NCBI GenBank assembly: GCA_964392965.1
Contig: CAYMSA010000102.1
Location: 1 to 5,408 of the forward strand
Direction: 5' to 3'
DNA: 5,408 nt
Source: CAYMSA01 sp964392965
Lineage (GTDB): Bacteria; Actinomycetota; Coriobacteriia; Anaerosomatales; Anaerosomataceae
Each line of letters begins with the position of its first letter. The stretch's first letter is position 1. Shown here piece by piece: positions 1 through 5,408 of the stretch. The translations under genes were made by a program, and so were the position numbers. The notes below the pieces were generated by a model. The model was given only the letters and a program-made list of their open reading frames with translations. It searched no databases and was not told where the DNA came from.

Positions 1-28
1 GAAGAAGCCACGCCCCCCACACCGCACC

Positions 29-631
29 GTGTTCGCACCCGAGACAGGCGAGGCTCCTGTCTACTGGGAGTGCGGGTCGTGTGGGCACATCTCGGGTGAC
101 CAGCGCCTCGCAGAGGCGGACTCCCCATGCCCGTTCTGCCACGAGCGCCATGCGAGCCGCCGCACCTACCCGACCGACCGCATCCGTCGGCTCGACGAAC
201 GTATCCGTCAGTATCACCACGACGGCGACCATGAGATCGTCGTCATCCTCGTGATGGCGTTCCTCGAGACGGTCCTCGAAGACATGCTCGACCGCCTCAT
301 GGAGTCGCACGGCGCCGACCTGCCGCTCCGGAAGATGATCATGGACGCCGAGCGCGCTATCGGGGTTCGTCTCGGCAAGCTGTTCCCCGCGCTGACTGGC
401 GCGGAGTTCGAGGACGTGGCCGCCGAGCTCGGCTACCGCGAGTTCCCCCGCCGCTGGCGCACACTGCGCGACGCGCGCAACGCGTTCATCCACGATTCGC
501 CGTACAACGGCGCGCGCGAGACGCTGCAGCCGTCCATGGGCGACGACGCCATGGAGCTCCTCGACCAGTCGTACAAGCTCTTCGTACTCGTGAACAACAA
601 GTACGTCGCCGACGGCTTCCATCGGGAGTAG
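29..631 (+). CDS. Zinc-ribbon plus HEPN-like domain protein, function unknown
   Basis: I do not recognise this as a named gene. The 200-residue product starts with a probable zinc ribbon, two CxxC pairs at C15/C18 and C34/C37. A basic, charged linker follows (about 40-65), then an all-helical region. The first long helix (about 69-93) is rich in V, I, L, M and E, and a later helix carries R150-N151-x3-H155. The Rx4H spacing with N after R is the hallmark of HEPN domains, many of which are metal-independent RNases in toxin-antitoxin, abortive-infection or RNA-processing systems. No signal peptide or membrane segment is evident, so it is probably cytoplasmic. The GTG start at 29 has no good Shine-Dalgarno sequence, and the frame stays open to the left edge, so the true start may lie outside the window. 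It ends 4 bases before hypF and probably shares its transcript. The HEPN assignment is motif-based; a DUF4145-like protein is possible. It is not HypA despite the paired cysteines. Confidence 0.72.
   Translation: MFAPETGEAPVYWECGSCGHISGDQRLAEADSPCPFCHERHASRRTYPTDRIRRLDERIRQYHHDGDHEIVVILVMAFLETVLEDMLDRLMESHGADLPLRKMIMDAERAIGVRLGKLFPALTGAEFEDVAAELGYREFPRRWRTLRDARNAFIHDSPYNGARETLQPSMGDDAMELLDQSYKLFVLVNNKYVADGFHRE
624..628 (+). promoter_or_regulatory. Ribosome binding site of hypF inside the upstream gene
   Basis: GGGAG sits 7 bases before the GTG start of hypF at 636 and lies within the last codons of the zinc-ribbon/HEPN gene, whose TAG stop is at 629-631. This supports the GTG start and suggests that translation of hypF is coupled to that of the upstream gene. 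Confidence 0.6.
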
Positions 632-635
632 CGAC

Positions 636-2892
636 GTGCGCGCACTCTCCGTGCAGGTCACGGGCATCGTCCAGGGCGTCGGCTTCAGACCGTTCGTCTA
701 CACCCTCGCCCGGGACCTCGGCGTCCGCGGCTGGGTGAAGAACACGACTGCCGGCGTGACGTGCCATGCCGAGGCCGACGACGGTACACTCGTCCGCTTC
801 CTGCATGATCTACGCGAGATGGCGCCGCCGATGGCGGTCATCGACTCGCTCTCCGCCGAGGAGGTAGCGCCCGAGGGCTTCCAAGACTTCACGATCGTCG
901 CCTCCGAGGCGCTCGAAGGCGCGATGACGCTCGTCTCGCCCGACATCGCGACCTGTGATGCCTGCCGCGCGGAGATGGCCGACCCAGACGACCGGCGCCA
1001 CGGCTATCCGTTCACCAACTGCACGAACTGCGGACCCCGGTTCACGGTGATCGAGGACGTGCCGTACGACCGGCCGATGACGACCATGCGTGACTTCGTC
1101 CTGTGCGACGAGTGTGCCGCCGAGTACGCCGACCCGGCCGACCGCCGCTTCCACGCACAGCCCAATGCCTGCTTCCGCTGCGGTCCGCGGCTCTACCTCA
1201 ACCTCGCCAGCGGGCCGCCGAACTCCGCTCTCGGGCTCCCCGACGATGCGACCTGGACGCGCGACTGCGAGATCGCCCCCCGCCCGCACCGCGACCCGGA
1301 GCTCGAGCGAGCGCGTGCGAGCGCACTGATCGCGACGGCCGTACAGCTCCTGCGGGCCGGGTCGATCGTGGCCGTGAAGGGACTCGGCGGCTTCCAGCTG
1401 GCGTGCGACGCCTGCGACGAGGTGGCGGTCCTACGCCTGCGCGAGCGGAAGAACCGCTGGGGCAAGGCGCTCGCCGTCATGGTGCGCGACCTCGAAGAGG
1501 CGCGCCGACTCGTGGCACCCTCGGCCGATGAGGAGGCGCTACTCGCCGGCCCGCAAGCGCCCATCGTGCTCTCACGCATGCGCGAAGGTGACTCCCCTCT
1601 GGCCCCGTCGCTCGCGCCCGGACTCGCCGAGCTCGGCGTCATGTTGCCGTACACGCCTCTCCATCACCTGCTCCTGGAGGCGTTCGGCGGCCCGCTCGTG
1701 ATGACGTCGGGCAACCGCAGCGATGAGCCGATCGCCACCGACAACGCAGAGGCCCTCGAGCGCCTCACCGGCATCGCCGACGCGTTCCTGCTCCACGACC
1801 GCGCGATAGCCACCCGCTACGACGACTCGGTGGTGCGCCATACGCCGGACGTGGGCGTGGAGTTTGTCCGGCGCGCTCGCGGGTACGCCCCCTTCCCGCT
1901 CGAGGCCCCGTTCCACTCGGCGGTCACGATCCTCGCCGCAGGACCGGAGCAGAAGAACACGTTCTGCCTCCTCACGGGCGAGCGTGCGTTCGTCTCGCAG
2001 CACATCGGCGATATGGAGAACGCCGAGACGCTCGCAAGCTACGAGGACACGATCTCACGCTACGAGCACCTCTTCCGCGCGCGGCCGACACTGGTCGCCC
2101 ATGACCTGCATCCGGAGTACCTGTCCACCAAGTTCGCGCTCGCGCTCGGCCTACCGACGATCGGCGTACAACATCACCATGCCCACATCGCGAGCGTGAC
2201 GGCCGAGCACGGCGTCGCGGAACGGGTGATCGGCGTGGCGCTCGACGGCACCGGCTACGGGTCTGACGGCAGTATCTGGGGCGGCGAGCTCCTGCTGGCC
2301 GACTGGAAGGGCTTCGAGCGCATCGGCCATCTCGCGACGATGCCGCTTCCAGGCGGAGCCGCGGCGATCCGGCGGCCTGCGCGGATGGCGCTCGGCGTGC
2401 TGGAGGAGTTCGGGCTGCTCGAACACCCCGGAGCCGCGCCACTGCGCTCACGTCTGCGCGCCGGTGAGGAGGAGACCGTGCTCGCCATGATCGCGCATGG
2501 CATCAACACGCCTCGCACATCGTCGATGGGGCGGCTGTTCGACGCTGTGGCGTCGCTCGCCGGTGTGCGCGACGACGCGCTCTACGAGGGCCAGGCGGCC
2601 ATCGAGCTCGAGGCGCTCGCGNNNNNNNNNNNNNNNNNNNNNNNNNNNNNNNNNNNNNNNNNNNNNNNNNNNNNNNNNNNNNNNNNNNNNNNNNNNNNNN
2701 NNNNNNNNNNNNNNNNNNNNNGGCGGCGTCTTCTTGAACCGCATCGTGACGCGCGGTGCCGTTCTCGGGCTCCGCGAGGCGGGCCTGACGCCCCTGGTGC
2801 ATCGGAAGCTTCCCGCGAGCGATGGCGCCATCGCCTACGGCCAGGCGGTCGTGGCGTGGGCCTCGGGCGCTGACGGCGGGCAGGATATCTGA
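636..2892 (+). CDS. hypF: HypF, carbamoyltransferase of [NiFe]-hydrogenase maturation (interrupted by assembly gap)
   Basis: HypF makes the precursor of the cyanide ligands: it hydrolyses carbamoyl phosphate, forms carbamoyl-adenylate with ATP and transfers the carbamoyl group to the C-terminal cysteine of HypE in the cytoplasm. The domains follow the family order. An acylphosphatase domain (about 1-90) has VQGVGFR with R18 and N36. Two zinc fingers have cysteines at 107, 110, 129, 132, 157, 160, 179 and 182, the exact Cx2Cx18Cx2C spacing twice. A YrdC-like domain (about 240-400) contains KGLGGF and TSGN. A Kae1-like domain has HHHAH at 513-517 and D537. A 100-N run follows residue 662. The C-terminal 56 residues (GGVFLNR to the TGA at 2890-2892) resume at 2722 in another frame, explained by the placeholder gap length. 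About 70 residues are probably missing, judged from remembered E. coli HypF. The linker after the zinc fingers is longer than usual. Start is GTG with GGGAG upstream. Confidence 0.96.
2622..2721. other. Assembly gap of exactly 100 N within hypF
   Basis: This is a run of 100 undetermined bases. The left flank ends on a complete hypF codon (2619-2621) and the right flank begins on one (2722-2724), so an intact gene needs a missing length divisible by three, which 100 is not. The round number is a common scaffold placeholder. Comparison with E. coli HypF as I remember it suggests about 70 residues, roughly 200 bases, are absent between the LEALA and GGVF motifs. Confidence 0.97.
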
Positions 2893-2909
2893 CCGGAACG
2901 ACCATATCC

Positions 2910-2924
2910 GCCAGCGCGGCTGGC
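2910..2924. repeat. Perfect 6-bp inverted repeat with 3-nt loop between hypF and hypC
   Basis: GCCAGC (2910-2915) and GCTGGC (2919-2924) are exact reverse complements around a GCG loop. The pairing does not extend outward (C2909 faces A2925). There is no T-tract after it, so it is unlikely to be an intrinsic terminator. It lies 9 bases upstream of the hypC ribosome binding site and is directly followed by the 8-base palindrome ACGTACGT (2925-2932). It could be an intercistronic mRNA hairpin affecting stability or hypC translation, or chance in GC-rich DNA. Confidence 0.4.
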
Positions 2925-2933
2925 ACGTACGTT

Positions 2934-2938
2934 GGAGG
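2934..2938 (+). promoter_or_regulatory. Ribosome binding site of hypC
   Basis: GGAGG lies 6 bases before the ATG at 2945. It is the clearest Shine-Dalgarno sequence in the window. It settles the hypC start at the MCLAIP methionine instead of any of the upstream in-frame start codons that overlap the end of hypF. Confidence 0.85.
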
Positions 2939-2944
2939 TACCGC

Positions 2945-3253
2945 ATGTGTCTCGCCATCCCGGCCAAGATCGTCTCTGAGCCGAACGAGATCCAGATGGC
3001 CGAGGTCGACATCCTCGGTGTGAAGCGGCACGTGAGCGTCATGATGACGCCGGGTGTCGTCCAGGGCGACTATGTGCTCGTGCACGCGGGTTTCGCGATC
3101 CAGATCATCGACGAGCAGTTCGCGAACGAGTCCCTTGAGATGCTCTCGCAGATCGGCATCAAGAGCGCGGCCGAGCTTGAGGCCGAAGAGCTCGGCGGAG
3201 CGGAGCTCGATCCTACTGACAGCGAGGCGGCCAGCTCCGGGGTGACGGCGTGA
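2945..3253 (+). CDS. hypC: HypC, chaperone/scaffold of [NiFe]-hydrogenase maturation
   Basis: HypC is a small beta-barrel chaperone. With HypD it holds the iron while the CN and CO ligands are added, then takes the Fe(CN)2CO unit to the hydrogenase large subunit. The 102-residue product opens with the family signature MCLAIPAKI, whose C2 is the essential iron- and partner-binding cysteine once the methionine is removed. The second signature, GDYVLVHAGFAI, is at 41-52, followed by IDE at 55-57. It is slightly longer than the usual 75-95 residues: from about 76 there is an acidic, alanine- and glutamate-rich tail ending SSGVTA. The start is fixed by GGAGG at 2934-2938 and by the need for cysteine at position 2. 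A 52-base spacer separates it from hypF. Its TGA stop overlaps the hypD start in GTGA (3250-3253), so the two partners are probably made by coupled translation. HybG is a close paralogue in enterobacteria, but nothing here suggests a second copy. Confidence 0.97.
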   Translation: MCLAIPAKIVSEPNEIQMAEVDILGVKRHVSVMMTPGVVQGDYVLVHAGFAIQIIDEQFANESLEMLSQIGIKSAAELEAEELGGAELDPTDSEAASSGVTA

Positions 3254-4359
3254 CGGAACACTCCGGCATGACGCTCGACGGCTTCCGCGACCCCGCGATC
3301 GCCGCCCGCCTCATTGAGGCGATCCGCGAGACGGCGACGGAACCGTGCACGCTCATGGAGGTCTGCGGCACGCACACGATGGCGATCGCCAAGAACGGCC
3401 TGCGGGGCGTGATGCCTGAGACCGTCACGCTACTCTCCGGGCCCGGGTGCCCCGTGTGCGTAACCGCGAACCCCGACATCGACCTCGCCATCGAGATGGC
3501 CCGGCAGCCCGGCGTCATCCTCACGACCTTCGGCGACATGATGAAGGTCCCGGGCTCCTATTCCTCGCTTTCGCGTGAACGCGCCGAAGGCCGGGACGTC
3601 CGGGTGGTCTACTCCCCGCTCGACTCGCTCGCCATCGCCGCGGCCGAGCCGGAGAAGCACGTCGTCTTCCTCGGCGTGGGCTTCGAGACGACCGCGCCGG
3701 CCGTGGCGCTCACCATCCGCGAGGCCGCGCGACGCGAGCTCCCCAACTGGTCGGCGCTGTCGCTGCACAAGACCGTCCCGGGCGCGCTGCGCGCGATCGT
3801 CGACGACCCCGAGGTGAACGTGACCGGCTTCATCCTGCCCGGCCACGTCTCCACCATCATCGGCGCCGAGCCGTACCGCTTCCTCGCTCGCGACCACGGC
3901 GTTCCCGGTGTCATCACCGGATTCGAGCCGGTGGATGTGCTCCTCGGCGTCTGGATGCTCGTCAAGCAGCTCGCCGAGGGCCGGCGGGAGATCGAGATCG
4001 CGTACGGACGCGGCGTGAGCGCCGAGGGCAACCCGGCGGCTATGGCAGCCATCGAGGAGACCTTCGATGCGTCGGACGCCGAGTGGCGCGGCATCGGCGT
4101 GATTCCGGGTACCGGCCTCGCGCTGAAGCCCGCGTTCGCGCAGTACGACGCGCGCCTCCGCGTGCCGTGCACGCCGCCCGAGTCTCGCGAGGTGACCGGT
4201 TGCCAGTGTGGTGACGTGCTGCGCGGCGTCGTCCAACCGTACGAGTGCCGGCTCTTCGGCAAGGGCTGCACGCCGGAGCACCCGGTGGGCCCGTGCATGG
4301 TGTCGAGCGAGGGCTCGTGCGCGGCCTACTACCGCTACACCGACTACGGCAGAGCCTAG
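3250..4359 (+). CDS. hypD: HypD, Fe-S scaffold for Fe(CN)2CO assembly
   Basis: HypD is the iron-sulfur protein on which, together with HypC, the Fe(CN)2CO cofactor is assembled after cyanide transfer from HypE. The product has 369 residues, normal for the family. Visible hallmarks are CGTHT (C39), GPGCPVC (C67 and C70), TFGDMMKVPG, GVGFETTAP, LPGHVSTIIG and GFEPVDVL. The C-terminal region carries cysteines at 318, 320, 333, 340, 349 and 357; four of these should ligate the [4Fe-4S] cluster. The GTG start overlaps the hypC stop by four bases. A GGGGTGA stretch at 3239-3245 may be a weak ribosome binding site. ATG at 3268 (residue 7) is an alternative start that loses no conserved motif, so the first six residues are the only doubtful part. 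The stop is TAG at 4357-4359, 25 bases before hypE. No defect is seen. Confidence 0.97.
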   Translation: MTEHSGMTLDGFRDPAIAARLIEAIRETATEPCTLMEVCGTHTMAIAKNGLRGVMPETVTLLSGPGCPVCVTANPDIDLAIEMARQPGVILTTFGDMMKVPGSYSSLSRERAEGRDVRVVYSPLDSLAIAAAEPEKHVVFLGVGFETTAPAVALTIREAARRELPNWSALSLHKTVPGALRAIVDDPEVNVTGFILPGHVSTIIGAEPYRFLARDHGVPGVITGFEPVDVLLGVWMLVKQLAEGRREIEIAYGRGVSAEGNPAAMAAIEETFDASDAEWRGIGVIPGTGLALKPAFAQYDARLRVPCTPPESREVTGCQCGDVLRGVVQPYECRLFGKGCTPEHPVGPCMVSSEGSCAAYYRYTDYGRA

Positions 4360-4373
4360 GCTCGGCCCGCCGC

Positions 4374-4381
4374 AAGGGAGG
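4374..4381 (+). promoter_or_regulatory. Ribosome binding site of hypE
   Basis: AAGGGAGG is a purine run in the 25-base hypD-hypE spacer. The GGAGG core (4377-4381) is only 3 bases from the ATG at 4385, whereas AAGG (4374-4377) is 7 bases away, so pairing may use the 5' part. It supports ATG 4385 over in-frame starts that overlap hypD. Confidence 0.7.
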
Positions 4382-4384
4382 ACC

Positions 4385-5398
4385 ATGCTACGCCAGGACC
4401 GGATTCTGCTCTCACACGGGAGCGGCGGGACGATGATGCGGGACCTCATCGAGGAGCTGTTCGTGGCCGAGTTCGGCGACGCGACGCTCATGCGCATGGA
4501 TGACGCCGCAGCGCTCGACTTCCCCGCCGGGCGCCTGTCGTTTTCCACCGACACGTACGTGGTGAACCCGCTCTTCTTCCCGGGAGGCGACATCGGGCGC
4601 CTCGCGGTGTGCGGCACCGTGAACGACGTCGCGACGGCCGGCGCCCGCCCGCTCTACCTCTCGGTGGGATTCGTGCTCGAGGAAGGGATGGCCGTGGAGG
4701 ACCTGCGGCGCATCCTCGTCTCGATGCGGGAGAGCGCCGCCGAGGCTGGCGTGCGCATCGTCACCGGCGACACGAAGGTCGTCGAGCGCGGGCACGGCGA
4801 CGGCTGCTACATCAACACCGCCGGCGTGGGCGTGCTACCCGACGGCCTCGACCTCTCCGGCTCGCACTGCCGCCCTGGCGATGTCGTACTACTCTCGGGC
4901 ACGCTCGGCGACCACGGTATCGCCGTCATCTCCACCCGTGAGGGCCTCACGTTCTCGACCGACATCCGCTCGGACGCGGCGCCGCTCAACCGGCTCGTCA
5001 GCGCCGTGCTCGAGGCGGCCCCGGACGTCCGCTGCTTCCGCGACCCCACCCGAGGGGGCCTCGCGAGTACGCTCAACGAACTCGCCGGCGCCTCAGGCGT
5101 CTCGATCACCGTGGAGGAGACCAGCGTGCCAGTGCGCGATCAGGTGCGCGGTGCGTGCGAGATGCTCGGCTACGATGTCTATCAGGTGGCGAACGAGGGC
5201 AAGATGGTGACCGTCGTGCCCGGCGAGCAGGCCGCCGCCGCACTCGACGCGATGCGCGGCGCCCCGTACGGCGAGGACGCCGCAATCATCGGCCATGTGA
5301 CCGAAGGACCGGCTGGCAAGGTCTACGTGAAGACCGGCTTCGGCGCCACACGCATCATGGACATGCTCGTGGGCGAGCAGCTGCCGAGGATCTGCTGA
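4385..5398 (+). CDS. hypE: HypE, carbamoyl dehydratase that makes the cyanide ligand
   Basis: HypE accepts a carbamoyl group from HypF on its C-terminal cysteine, dehydrates it with ATP to a protein-bound thiocyanate and gives the cyanide to HypC-HypD. The 337-residue product ends in PRIC, so C337 is the terminal catalytic cysteine, intact and at the last position. It belongs to the PurM/SelD/ThiL-like ATP-binding superfamily. Motifs in order are HGSGG (11-15), FSTDTYVV and PLFFPGGDIG (53-71), GTVNDVATAGARP (77-89), TGDTKVV (127-133), SGTLGDHG (171-178), RDPTRGGL (219-226) and ANEGK (269-273). K131 and E271 fit the residues linked to dehydration in the family, though I give that equivalence from memory. 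Length matches the family norm of about 330-340. The ATG start follows AAGGGAGG and puts HGSGG close to the N-terminus as usual. The frame is also open upstream to 4208, but that part overlaps hypD and is non-homologous. It is the last gene; only 10 bases follow. Confidence 0.98.
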   Translation: MLRQDRILLSHGSGGTMMRDLIEELFVAEFGDATLMRMDDAAALDFPAGRLSFSTDTYVVNPLFFPGGDIGRLAVCGTVNDVATAGARPLYLSVGFVLEEGMAVEDLRRILVSMRESAAEAGVRIVTGDTKVVERGHGDGCYINTAGVGVLPDGLDLSGSHCRPGDVVLLSGTLGDHGIAVISTREGLTFSTDIRSDAAPLNRLVSAVLEAAPDVRCFRDPTRGGLASTLNELAGASGVSITVEETSVPVRDQVRGACEMLGYDVYQVANEGKMVTVVPGEQAAAALDAMRGAPYGEDAAIIGHVTEGPAGKVYVKTGFGATRIMDMLVGEQLPRIC

Positions 5399-5408
5399 GA
5401 GTCGGCGG

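Noticed and set aside
29..631. HypA, suggested by two CxxC pairs next to hypF
   Set aside because: HypA is about 115 residues, begins with MHE for nickel binding and has its zinc site in the second half. This protein is 200 residues with the cysteines at the N-terminus and a helical C-terminal domain.
29..631. Toxin of a HEPN/MNT toxin-antitoxin pair
   Set aside because: The Rx4H motif allows it, but no nucleotidyltransferase or other antitoxin is in the window and the upstream side is not visible. A toxin call would be a guess.
2910..2924. Rho-independent terminator after hypF
   Set aside because: The stem is only 6 bp and no run of T follows; the next bases are ACGTACGTTGGAGG leading to hypC. 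An attenuating or stabilising hairpin is possible, a terminator is not supported.
2822..2944. N-terminal extension of HypC from an upstream in-frame start
   Set aside because: It would overlap the end of hypF, lacks family similarity and would bury C2, which must be near the N-terminus. The ribosome binding site points to 2945.
2893..2944. Internal promoter for hypC
   Set aside because: I see no pair of -35 and -10 boxes at proper spacing; the AT-richer bit around 2901-2908 (CATATC) is isolated.
4208..4384. N-terminal extension of HypE from an upstream in-frame start
   Set aside because: It overlaps the cysteine-rich C-terminus of hypD and reads as low-complexity R/A/S sequence. ATG 4385 has a ribosome binding site and gives the family-typical N-terminus.
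3430..4617. Long open frame of 395 codons on the minus strand
   Set aside because: It lies opposite hypD and the start of hypE, both unmistakable by motif. Its product is rich in R, A, G and H with no recognisable domain, as expected of an antisense shadow in GC-rich DNA.

Overview
The window is a block of [NiFe]-hydrogenase maturation genes from a GC-rich bacterium, all on the + strand. In order it holds an unrecognised zinc-ribbon/HEPN-like gene (29-631), hypF (636-2892, interrupted by a run of N), hypC (2945-3253), hypD (3250-4359) and hypE (4385-5398). The high GC at third codon positions, two or three GTG starts and tight gene packing would fit a high-GC actinobacterium (for example a coriobacterial-type anaerobe), but no phylogenetic marker here fixes the taxon. 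This is inference.

Layout: the first gene ends 4 bases before the hypF GTG start, and the hypF ribosome binding site lies inside its last codons. HypF has its acylphosphatase, double zinc-finger, YrdC-like and Kae1-like domains in the expected order. A 100-base N run (2622-2721) removes part of the C-terminal domain. A 52-base spacer with a small perfect hairpin and a strong ribosome binding site leads to hypC. hypC and hypD overlap by four bases (GTGA), and hypE follows 25 bases after hypD with its own purine-rich ribosome binding site. No minus-strand gene, RNA gene, CRISPR array or mobile element was seen.

How the genes work together: in the known pathway HypF uses carbamoyl phosphate and ATP to carbamoylate the C-terminal cysteine of HypE. 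HypE dehydrates it with ATP to a thiocyanate and passes cyanide to iron held by the HypC-HypD complex. HypC-HypD then delivers the Fe(CN)2CO unit to the large subunit of a [NiFe]-hydrogenase. All four proteins of the iron-ligand branch are present with their signature residues. The nickel-insertion genes hypA and hypB and the hydrogenase itself are not in the window.

The least ordinary item is the first gene. It combines a four-cysteine zinc ribbon with a helical domain carrying an R-N-x3-H motif typical of HEPN domains, and it appears translationally coupled to hypF. Everything else is a standard maturation operon with small local variations.
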